DNA of 46,048 nucleotides. Origin: an uncultured Candidatus Saccharibacteria bacterium (GTDB lineage Bacteria; Patescibacteriota; Saccharimonadia; Saccharimonadales; Saccharimonadaceae). Positions 1 through 7,363 of this stretch are shown piece after piece. Position 1 is the first letter of the stretch. Each line of letters starts with the position of its first letter. The stretch covers positions 1-46,048 of the forward strand of contig CAMNGP010000004.1 in assembly GCA_946538495.1 (NCBI GenBank), written 5' to 3'. Under the pieces are notes generated by a model. That model was not told where the DNA came from and ran no database searches. It saw only the letters and a program-made list of their open reading frames with translations. The position numbers and the translations under genes are program-made.

Positions 1-1
1 T

Positions 2-2686
2 AATCAAGAAAAACTCACAAATTCCGAATCTCTAAATCCTGACTCCAATTCAAAAATTGGCGCAAAGCTTCTAACTCTAAACGGTTTTCAAGGGCACTTT
101 CATGAACCGGTCGAGCGCGCCTTTCAAAAAGCGAGAGCAAAAGGCGAGAGGTTAATTGGGAATAATGCAGAACGACGTAATCAAAGCTATCTAAACCGTC
201 TACAAAACTTAATAAGTAGACACGGTAACCGTTTAGAACAAAGATTGTGGGATGAATCGGTGAATCAATTAATTATCTCACCAGATAATATTACAGAAGA
301 TTACTGGCGTTCACAAGAGCAAATACTGCGCGATAACGGACAAGGCCGTACTTTAAATGATTACGAAAAACAGTTCCTCATCGAAGATATTCAAAAAAAT
401 CAACGCGAAAGCCTAAAATCGTGGTCAGATTATCTTGGTAACGAAGACTCACCTTATCCAATTTGGTTTAAAGTTTACGCTTGGGATGGAGTATCCAAAA
501 TGGGTGTATTCGACAAAAACAAGCAACAGTTTGCAAAACGAGATCGGCATACAGTAGCTCCTTACCCTAAGCTAAACCCTGCAACGCTTGCCAAGGTTTA
601 TGGCGTTATTTCAGATTTTTACAATCAATCCGACCAAAGTCGCTACAAAGAAAGTCCTGAGCGCAATACGGAGCTAGAAGCACTAGTTAAATCTGGCAAT
701 TTCAATAAGCTTTATTCCAAAATCCTCCTTAGTGAAAAGGCCATCCTCGAAACTCCAGAGAGAACCGAAGATATCCGAGGTGAATGGATAGAATATTTAC
801 CAGGAGACGAAGAAAAACTTGCCGAAGCCGCCGAAGGCACACCATGGTGTGTAGCAGACCCCGGAACTGGACGCAATTACTTACAAACCGGAAACTATAC
901 GGGATATCAGGAATATGATTCCGAAAGTAAAGCCAAATTTATTCTTTTTCACCTATACGATTCAGAAACCAATAATCTCGCCAGCTCCGCTTGTGCCTCA
1001 ATCCGTCTTGGGCAAGACGGCGAAGTCGCCGAGATATCCGGCCTAGACGATGGCCAGGCCCTCGAAGATTCATTAGTTCCTATCGTAGAAGCAAAAGTTC
1101 GCACACTTCCTGGTGGCGAAGAATTTTTAGAAGCTTTCGCTGATAAAAAACAACTCATAGCCATGGATCACAAAATGCAAAGTGGTGAAGATTTAACAAA
1201 AGAGGAGCTGGAATTTCTCTACGAAATAAACCGCCCAATTAAATCTCTTGAAAAGTACATAGAAGACCCAAGATTAGAAGAGTTAAAAGAGGCTTATGGA
1301 ATAAAATATGCCCTAGAACAAGGAATAGATGCTAATAGTCTAATTCAACATCTAGATCTATATTATATCGCCAGAAACCTAGACACTCTTATCTCTTATG
1401 GTGCAGATATTGATATGGATGATTTAGTCTCAAGGATGGATTCAGATGATATCGCCAGAAACCTAGACACTCTTATCTCTTATGGTGTAGATATTGATAT
1501 GGATGATTTAGTCTCAAAGATGAGCTCATCTAATATCCCCGAAAACCTAGACACCCTTATTTCCCATGGTGCAAATATTGATAAAATAGTCTCAAGGATG
1601 TATTCGGGTTATATCGCCAGAAACCTAGATACTCTTATCTCTCATGGTGCAGATATTAATAAAATAGTCTCAAGGATGTATTCAGGCGATATCACCAGAA
1701 ACCTAGACACTCTTATCTCTTATGGTGCAGATATCAATAAAATGGTCTCAGGGATGTATTCAGGCGATATCACCGAAAACCTAGACACCCTTATCTCTTA
1801 TGGTGCAGATATTGATATGGATGATTTAGTCTCAAGACTACATCCATATGATATCCCCAAAAACCTAGACACTCTTATCTCTCATGGTGCAGATATCAAT
1901 AAAATAGTCTCAGAGATGGATTCAGATGATATCCCCAAAAACCTAGACATCCTTATCTCTTATGGTGCAGATATTAATAAAATAGTCTCAAAGATGTATT
2001 CAGGCGATATCACCAAAAACCTAGACACTCTTATCTCTTATGGTGCAGATATCAATAAAATGGTCTCAGGGATGTATTCAGATGATATCACCAAAAACCT
2101 AGACACTCTTATCTCTTATGGTGCAGATATCAATAAAATGGTCTCAGGGATGTATTCAGATGATATCACCAGAAACCTAGACACTCTTATCTCTTATGGT
2201 GCAGATATCAATAAAATGGTCTCAAGACTACATCCATATAATATCACCAAAAACCTAGACACCCTTATCTCTCATGGTGCAGATATTAATAAAATAGTCT
2301 CAAGGATGAATTCGGGTTATATCGCCAGAAGCCTAGACACTCTTATCTCTCATGGTGCAGATATCAATAAAATAGTCTCAAGGATGGATTCAGATGATAT
2401 CACCAAAAACCTAGACACCCTTATCTCTTATGGTGCAGATATTAATAAAATAGTCTCAAGGATGAGAGCATATGATATCACCTATAACCTAGACACCCTT
2501 ATCTCTCATGGTGCAGATATTAATAAAATAGTCTCAAGGATGAGAGCAGATGATATCACCAAAAACCTAGACACCCTTATTTCCCATGGTGCAAATATTG
2601 ATATGGATGATTTAGTCTCAAGACTACATCCATATGATATCACCAAAAACCTAGACACCCTTCGTCGTCACGGCGCAAACGTCTAA
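2..2686 (+). CDS. Long helical-repeat protein, 5' end outside window
   Basis: The reading frame is open from base 2 to the TAA at 2684-2686, about 894 visible residues, so the gene starts left of the window. A TTG at 245 could be read as a start, but the frame continues upstream without a stop and reads as ordinary acidic/basic protein. The N-terminal part is non-repetitive and has a GTPWCVAD motif near 836-862, resembling the WC(T/V)A motif of some phage and plasmid proteins. From 1370 the protein is about 17 tandem units of 26 or 28 residues with core NLDTLISYGADINKIVSRM, probably helix-turn-helix pairs forming an ankyrin-like solenoid. There are no membrane segments in the visible part. 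Function unknown; a protein-interaction role is inference. Adjacent units are nearly identical in DNA, which points to recent expansion or gene conversion. Confidence 0.85.
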   Translation, partial: NQEKLTNSESLNPDSNSKIGAKLLTLNGFQGHFHEPVERAFQKARAKGERLIGNNAERRNQSYLNRLQNLISRHGNRLEQRLWDESVNQLIISPDNITEDYWRSQEQILRDNGQGRTLNDYEKQFLIEDIQKNQRESLKSWSDYLGNEDSPYPIWFKVYAWDGVSKMGVFDKNKQQFAKRDRHTVAPYPKLNPATLAKVYGVISDFYNQSDQSRYKESPERNTELEALVKSGNFNKLYSKILLSEKAILETPERTEDIRGEWIEYLPGDEEKLAEAAEGTPWCVADPGTGRNYLQTGNYTGYQEYDSESKAKFILFHLYDSETNNLASSACASIRLGQDGEVAEISGLDDGQALEDSLVPIVEAKVRTLPGGEEFLEAFADKKQLIAMDHKMQSGEDLTKEELEFLYEINRPIKSLEKYIEDPRLEELKEAYGIKYALEQGIDANSLIQHLDLYYIARNLDTLISYGADIDMDDLVSRMDSDDIARNLDTLISYGVDIDMDDLVSKMSSSNIPENLDTLISHGANIDKIVSRMYSGYIARNLDTLISHGADINKIVSRMYSGDITRNLDTLISYGADINKMVSGMYSGDITENLDTLISYGADIDMDDLVSRLHPYDIPKNLDTLISHGADINKIVSEMDSDDIPKNLDILISYGADINKIVSKMYSGDITKNLDTLISYGADINKMVSGMYSDDITKNLDTLISYGADINKMVSGMYSDDITRNLDTLISYGADINKMVSRLHPYNITKNLDTLISHGADINKIVSRMNSGYIARSLDTLISHGADINKIVSRMDSDDITKNLDTLISYGADINKIVSRMRAYDITYNLDTLISHGADINKIVSRMRADDITKNLDTLISHGANIDMDDLVSRLHPYDITKNLDTLRRHGANV
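1370..2683 (+). repeat. Tandem 78/84-bp coding repeats (17 units)
   Basis: There are sixteen full units and one partial unit, in two lengths: 26 aa (ADINK[IM]VS form) and 28 aa (DIDMDDLVS form). Units differ mainly at the residue before NLDTL (R, K, E, Y or S), at Tyr/His before GAD, and in the variable MYSGD/MDSDD/LHPYD/MRAYD segment. Third-position identity between neighbours is very high. Confidence 0.95.
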
Positions 2687-2693
2687 CAGAAAA

Positions 2694-2713
2694 GACCGCA
2701 CATTGTGCGGCCT
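2694..2713 (-). terminator. Intrinsic terminator for the 2736-3365 gene
   Basis: The hairpin CCGCAC-att-GTGCGG (2696-2710) is followed on the minus strand by a T-rich run (TCTTTTCT). It lies between the convergent ends of the repeat protein and the secreted protein and may serve both. Confidence 0.6.
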
Positions 2714-2735
2714 CTCTGCAGTGCAAGACTAGGGT

Positions 2736-3365
2736 CTACCAGGACACGTACACGTCCAGGTTGCCATAACCGCTTCCGCAGTCATAGACGACCCCTGTTC
2801 CGGAGCCAAAGGGGACGCTAACGACCGTGCCGTAAGGCAGGTCATCGGAGGCCAGGCAAAGATTGCCATTGCCGTCCATCACGTACCCCTCGTCGCCCAC
2901 GTGGCGACCCGGAATCGAAAGGCCCCCACCAGGCAAAACGTTCTCCGAATAGTAGGTATACGAATACCCACTGCCAGAATCAGTGTGAACGCCCATCCAA
3001 GCAAAGTCGGAACCAGAGATCCAGGTCCCGTCAACGTTGGCGTCAACATAACCGCCACCGTCGTAAGACGGAGTCTGAACCTCAGGCTCGGAAGAGAGCC
3101 AAGCGTCGTATTCGACCTCAGGCTCTTCCGCAATGGGTCCGACCTCGTAGATAACCATCTGAGATGCCTGATCTTTTTCTTTGATCTCAGAAGCCTTTCC
3201 AATCGGAGAGGCAACCCTGTCGAACACGACCACCGTAGGGGTTACGTTCGTTGAAAGAGCCTCAGCGTTAACCTGGCTTGCGAACACAAGATTTGCAAAA
3301 CCAAGCACCTCAACAATTAGAACCGAAAAGAGTACGACAATGCTGCATTTAGGTGACATTTTCAT
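2736..3365 (-). CDS. Secreted protein with C-terminal 3D-like domain
   Basis: 209 aa. Residues about 1-35 form a signal peptide (basic start, hydrophobic stretch, A-x-A-like site near VNAEA). The middle is low-complexity, rich in acidic residues, Gly, Ser and Tyr. The last ~55 residues have LPYGTVVSVPFGSGTGVVYD, then CGSGYGNLDVYVSW; the spacing of SDD, YD and LDVY matches the three-Asp '3D' double-psi beta-barrel of secreted cell-wall lytic enzymes (Rpf/YocH type). Family knowledge suggests peptidoglycan cleavage outside the cell; activity here is inference. The gene has a strong promoter, a leader of about 58 nt and an SD-like GGAAGGGG. It is visibly GC-richer than its neighbours, with GCC/GTC/CTG-type codons, which suggests acquisition or unusual expression. 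Confidence 0.75.
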   Translation of the reverse strand: MKMSPKCSIVVLFSVLIVEVLGFANLVFASQVNAEALSTNVTPTVVVFDRVASPIGKASEIKEKDQASQMVIYEVGPIAEEPEVEYDAWLSSEPEVQTPSYDGGGYVDANVDGTWISGSDFAWMGVHTDSGSGYSYTYYSENVLPGGGLSIPGRHVGDEGYVMDGNGNLCLASDDLPYGTVVSVPFGSGTGVVYDCGSGYGNLDVYVSW

Positions 3366-3428
3366 AATGCCCCTTCCCTTCTTCTTGCTGCTACTTTTAA
3401 GCTACGATGGACAACAATCCATAACTAA

Positions 3429-3457
3429 ATTATAGCATAAGTTGAATAAAAAGTCAA
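3429..3457 (-). promoter_or_regulatory. Sigma70-type promoter for secreted 3D protein
   Basis: TTGACT, a 17-nt spacer and TATAAT preceded by TGc, read on the minus strand. Transcription would start near 3422, leaving a leader of about 58 nt that contains a small ATGGA...TCCAT hairpin and a purine-rich SD. Confidence 0.75.
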
Positions 3458-3492
3458 TGTTTATCCCATATAATCCCGATTATTTGTATCTA

Positions 3493-3501
3493 TGTTATAA
3501 T
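3493..3501 (+). promoter_or_regulatory. Leaderless promoter of murD (TGtTATAAT, 6 nt)
   Basis: The extended -10 ends 6 nt before the ATG at 3508, placing the expected transcription start on the start codon. No SD is present. Confidence 0.75.
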
Positions 3502-3507
3502 TAAACT

Positions 3508-4758
3508 ATGAAAATTGCTATCCTCGGCTACGGCAAAGAAGGCAAATCCCTAGAAGCCTACTTCAAGCAGCATTACCACGATTTAGAATGTGACATTTTT
3601 GACAATTTTTCCTCAGACGAAATTCAAAAAAAGGATTTTTCCACCTATGATATTGTTTTTCGTAGCCCGTCTGTCCCGCCCCTACATCTAAACAACGAGT
3701 CCTCCGCCACTAAATACTTCTTTGACCATTGCCCTTGCCGAATCATCGGCGTTACCGGCACCAAAGGTAAAGGCACTACCTGCTCCTTTATTGACGCAAT
3801 TTTAAAATCCCTCAAGTTATCTTCGCATCTAGTCGGCAATATCGGCTACCCCGCTATAGATATCTTGGATGATCTCAGCAAAAATGACGTCGTGGTTTTT
3901 GAAATGTCGAGTTTTCAGCTTTGGGATCTTACCAAATCACCCCAAACCGCCGTGGTTTTACGTATTGAGCCAGACCATCTAAACGTTCACAAAGATTTCA
4001 ATGATTACGTAAATGCCAAAAGCCATATTGCCGAATTCCAGACCCCAAATGATAATTTGATTTACTTTAAGAATAACCCTAGCTCCGTTCAAATTTCCCA
4101 AAAAAGCCCTGGCCATAAGTTCCCATATCCGTTGGATAATCCTTCTGACGCGCTTAAAGACGTACTAAATTCTATCGAGGTCCCGGGTGACCACAACAAA
4201 GAAAACGCCGAGGCAGCGCTCATCACCGTCGCCGCTTTTCTGGGCACTCCACTTGATAGCTTAATTGCGAAGCATAGATCAGAGCTAAAAGATGCGCTCA
4301 GTAGCTTCAAAGGCCTACCGCACCACCTCGAATTCGTTCGCACGCTCAATGACGTTGATTATTACGATGATTCTTTTTCTGCATCTTCGCCATCCCTAGA
4401 AGTCGCAATCAAAGCTTTCCCTGATAGACCAGTTATTCTCATAGCTGGCGGCAAAGATCGTGGACTCGACCTCACACCGCATAAAAACGCTATATTTAAA
4501 GCACCAAATCTCGCCAAAGCTATCCTGATTGGCGAAACCAGCCAAGCTCTAGCCCAAGACGCCCCAGAAAACAAATTCATTATCGAAGAATCATTAGAAA
4601 ACGCTGTCCATGATGCGCGAAAACTAGCCGAAGGGCTTGCATCATCGACCGCAAAACCTGTAGTTTTACTCAGTCCCGGCGCCGCTAGTTTTGATATGTT
4701 TAAAGATTTTTACGAACGTGGTGAATTATTCCAACAATACGTAAAGGAGCTAAAATAA
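3508..4758 (+). CDS. murD: UDP-MurNAc-L-alanine:glutamate ligase (MurD/MurD2 type)
   Basis: 416 aa, slightly shorter than E. coli MurD. This cytoplasmic peptidoglycan precursor enzyme adds glutamate to UDP-MurNAc-L-Ala using ATP. Visible features: N-terminal Rossmann GYGKEGKS (7-14), ATP loop GVTGTKGKGTT (81-91), the Mur-ligase EMSSFQL segment, EPDHLNVH, and C-terminal SPGAASFDMFKDF matching the Ser and Phe that hold glutamate in MurD. The usual NDSKATN motif reads DDSFSAS, so the Lys that normally sits there is missing. The next gene, joined by a one-base TAATG overlap, looks like MurL. In Xanthomonas, MurL epimerises the terminal L-Glu added by MurD2, so this enzyme may use L-Glu rather than D-Glu (inference). 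Confidence 0.9.
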   Translation: MKIAILGYGKEGKSLEAYFKQHYHDLECDIFDNFSSDEIQKKDFSTYDIVFRSPSVPPLHLNNESSATKYFFDHCPCRIIGVTGTKGKGTTCSFIDAILKSLKLSSHLVGNIGYPAIDILDDLSKNDVVVFEMSSFQLWDLTKSPQTAVVLRIEPDHLNVHKDFNDYVNAKSHIAEFQTPNDNLIYFKNNPSSVQISQKSPGHKFPYPLDNPSDALKDVLNSIEVPGDHNKENAEAALITVAAFLGTPLDSLIAKHRSELKDALSSFKGLPHHLEFVRTLNDVDYYDDSFSASSPSLEVAIKAFPDRPVILIAGGKDRGLDLTPHKNAIFKAPNLAKAILIGETSQALAQDAPENKFIIEESLENAVHDARKLAEGLASSTAKPVVLLSPGAASFDMFKDFYERGELFQQYVKELK

Positions 4759-6005
4759 TGTTTGAATTTAATAGTTTTGGATTTGATTACCTCACGTCCA
4801 CCGCCGAATTCTATTATCAGGGCCCCACCGGCATTCGTTTTTTGGAAAAAATCGAATTTACACCCGCCAAGCGCCCAATCACTCACGACCAACAAAAATT
4901 TTTGATGCGCGCTCTGTTTTTGGCTTTTATTGCATTGGGTACCTCCTACTACAAAGCTAACCCCACCCGCAACGTTAAACTGCATGTCAATATAAATCAA
5001 GCCCAAGCTGATTTCTTTACGCGGATTTATCAAGAAGGGCTTAGCCAATTTGCTTTCGAAAATCACCTTACTCGTAATGATTTGGCTAAATTCGAGCTGG
5101 TTCAGGACGCTCCAAGCAATCTTGATAATCAACTAAATCACGATAGTGTCATTGCTAAAGTCGATAATTATTTGACAGATCAAGACCTTGGTTTACCTTT
5201 GGTTCTTCTTAGTGGCGGCAAAGATTCTCTTCTGACGGCCGAAAAACTATCTCTTGACAATATTAGATTTAAATCTGTCTACATTTCAAACAATGACGCC
5301 GATTTACCAGAGATTGTCTCGTTCTATGGTGAACCACTAGTTATCCGTCGCCATATCGACAAAGAAGCCCTCAAAAAAGCCGGTGGTCTCAATGGCCACG
5401 TACCAATTACGCTTATCAATGAATCTCTAGCACTCGTTCAAGCTATTTTGGCGGATTCCCACGAAATATATCTCGGACTCGGCCGCGAAGGCGAAGAACC
5501 ACACGCCTATATTGATGATCTCCCAGTCAATCACCAATGGTCTAAAACTCCCGCCACTCAACAGGCCCTTAAATCTTATATTCAAAAATGCGTTTCATCA
5601 GACGTCAAAATCCAATCACTTCTTGAAAACAAATCCGAGCTCGAAATTGCCGGCGAATTTGTTAAATTATGTTGGGATAAGTTCGGTAGCCGTTTTTCGT
5701 CCTGTAACGTAGCAAACTACAAACAAGGAGCCGACAATCAATCGCTTAGATGGTGCGGCAAATGTCCAAAATGTGCCAATTCATTTCTCCTGTTTGCTCC
5801 TTATTTGCCCTTAGAAAAACAGCCTTTTGATGGTCGTGATTTATTCCTGGATCCAGATCTCACCGATATTTTTAAAGGCCTCCTTGGCGTAGACGGCCAT
5901 ATTAAGCCATTCGAATGCGTCGGCACTATCGCCGAGCTTCGCGAAGCCTATTCAAAGCGCGACAATAGCTACAGCGCTCTGCCGTTTGAAGTTCCAAAAT
6001 CATAA
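4758..6005 (+). CDS. murL: PP-loop protein, probable MurL glutamate epimerase
   Basis: 415 aa. The ATG overlaps the murD stop (TAATG) and is served by an AAGGAG SD inside murD, so the two are translationally coupled. An ATP-pyrophosphatase loop LLSGGKDSLL lies near residue 150, and a Cys cluster WCGKCPKCANSF near residue 330. Both features, and the position directly after a Mur ligase, fit UDP-MurNAc-L-Ala-L-Glu epimerase (MurL), which uses ATP to invert the terminal glutamate. The family assignment is from memory of MurL and its gene order; the alternative is another PP-loop enzyme such as a tRNA-thiolation or amidation enzyme. Convergent with the M16 peptidase gene. Confidence 0.65.
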   Translation: MFEFNSFGFDYLTSTAEFYYQGPTGIRFLEKIEFTPAKRPITHDQQKFLMRALFLAFIALGTSYYKANPTRNVKLHVNINQAQADFFTRIYQEGLSQFAFENHLTRNDLAKFELVQDAPSNLDNQLNHDSVIAKVDNYLTDQDLGLPLVLLSGGKDSLLTAEKLSLDNIRFKSVYISNNDADLPEIVSFYGEPLVIRRHIDKEALKKAGGLNGHVPITLINESLALVQAILADSHEIYLGLGREGEEPHAYIDDLPVNHQWSKTPATQQALKSYIQKCVSSDVKIQSLLENKSELEIAGEFVKLCWDKFGSRFSSCNVANYKQGADNQSLRWCGKCPKCANSFLLFAPYLPLEKQPFDGRDLFLDPDLTDIFKGLLGVDGHIKPFECVGTIAELREAYSKRDNSYSALPFEVPKS

Positions 6006-6048
6006 AAACCACGACAGTTTATTATTCAAAAATCCAAAAATCGGTTCT

Positions 6049-7320
6049 CTAAAAGTTTAATCTAGTTTCTAACCCAGATATCACAGCTTTTTCAGTCGAA
6101 GATACCGCCGCAAACCCTCTGATGCCAGACCCAGCAAATTCACGTGCCAATTCTATCATTTTTGACTTATCAATTCCTCGAATTAGTCCAGGCATATTAT
6201 CATATTTTTGAATCGTCTCGTTTGTGAAATAGCCATCTGCATAATAATCCGCAATCTGCCCCACTGTTTGTGCTCCCATCTGCAATCTACCCAATGCATA
6301 AGATTTTGCTGCAGCAAAATCTTTATCCGAAATCTTACCATTCAAGGCGTTTGTAAGCTCTAGCTGAATCAAGTCAAAAAGTTCATCGGCATTTTCGACA
6401 TTAACTTCGCCGTCAAAATCCCAATACGAGCTCTTGGCGTTACTTGCCACCGAGCTCCCCATCCCATACACCAAACCTTTTTTACGTGCCGTACCAAAAA
6501 TCCGTGAGTTTGTTGTGCCATTTAAGATATGATTAAGACAATTCATCGCAAACACTTCATCGGGCTCCAAATGTCTTGGCGTCACCAAAGAAAACCCAAA
6601 TGTAATATTTGACGCATCTTTTCTCCTAATCGAAACTGCCTCCGAAGAATGCAAATCGGCTGTAGGAATCTCAAAAGCCTCGCCTTCTTTTAGATCCCAG
6701 TTTTCAAGCATTCGCATTATCTTTCGCTTTCGCCCTCTAATCTTCCCAGCGATAATAAACATCATGTTTTTTGCCGTGTGGGTACGTCGATAATGTTCAC
6801 GAATATCTTTGAGCTCAATGTTCTGAATAGTTTTTAGTCTCTCTGGAACATCCAAAATATCTTCACCCACCGCTTGCTGCACGCGTGGCCAAAGCAAACG
6901 ATAGTAATCATTCATATAGCCAGTCAATTCGCTCCGCACATTAGATTTTTCAGATTTTAGCTCCTCTTCATTAAATCTTGGCTCACAAATCGATACTCGC
7001 TGCAACTCCATAATCCTTTCCCACTCAAAATCCGCACACTCCGTCTCATAACACACCGAAATATCGCTAGTCCAAGCATTGTGATATGCGCCGTTTTTTG
7101 TAAATTCCGCCTCAAAAGCTTGCTCATCACGGTATTTTGCATTCGCACCAAACGCTAAATGCTCCACCACATGAGGAATCTCATAAACATCTTTATTCTT
7201 GGCATATAGCATCCCAGCACGAAACTGTACACGAGTAGACATCACGCTAGCGCCAGGTATGTTTATTAATAGGCCTCTGGCGCCATTTTTAAGATGTATT
7301 TCCTCAACTGAATGCTTCAT
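6049..7320 (-). CDS. M16 family zinc metallopeptidase
   Basis: 423 aa. The inverted zinc motif HVVEH is at residues 50-54, with an acidic helix (EEELKSEKSNVRSEL) about 75 residues later that would supply the third zinc ligand. The single-chain length of about 420 aa fits bacterial M16 processing-peptidase-like proteins. No signal peptide is seen, so it is predicted cytoplasmic or peripheral. It follows secA in the same direction with a 43-nt gap. The upstream DNA has AT-rich TATTAT/TATAAT-like boxes but no SD and no box at the 6-nt position seen for other genes, so its promoter is unclear. The substrate cannot be inferred. Confidence 0.85.
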   Translation of the reverse strand: MKHSVEEIHLKNGARGLLINIPGASVMSTRVQFRAGMLYAKNKDVYEIPHVVEHLAFGANAKYRDEQAFEAEFTKNGAYHNAWTSDISVCYETECADFEWERIMELQRVSICEPRFNEEELKSEKSNVRSELTGYMNDYYRLLWPRVQQAVGEDILDVPERLKTIQNIELKDIREHYRRTHTAKNMMFIIAGKIRGRKRKIMRMLENWDLKEGEAFEIPTADLHSSEAVSIRRKDASNITFGFSLVTPRHLEPDEVFAMNCLNHILNGTTNSRIFGTARKKGLVYGMGSSVASNAKSSYWDFDGEVNVENADELFDLIQLELTNALNGKISDKDFAAAKSYALGRLQMGAQTVGQIADYYADGYFTNETIQKYDNMPGLIRGIDKSKMIELAREFAGSGIRGFAAVSSTEKAVISGLETRLNF

Positions 7321-7363
7321 GATATTGACTTTTTATAATACTTATGGTATAATAAGAATAGAT

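Noticed and set aside
245-247. TTG at 245 as the start of the repeat protein
   Set aside because: The frame is open to base 2 without a stop, and no SD or -10 box at the expected distance precedes the TTG.
1370-2683. CRISPR-like array
   Set aside because: The repeats are 78/84 bp, coding, in frame and without unique spacers; no cas gene is in the window.
2901-3254. Open frames on the plus strand (and a shifted minus frame) over the secreted 3D gene
   Set aside because: They arise from the GC-rich composition of that gene; only the 2736-3365 frame has a signal peptide and a recognisable domain.
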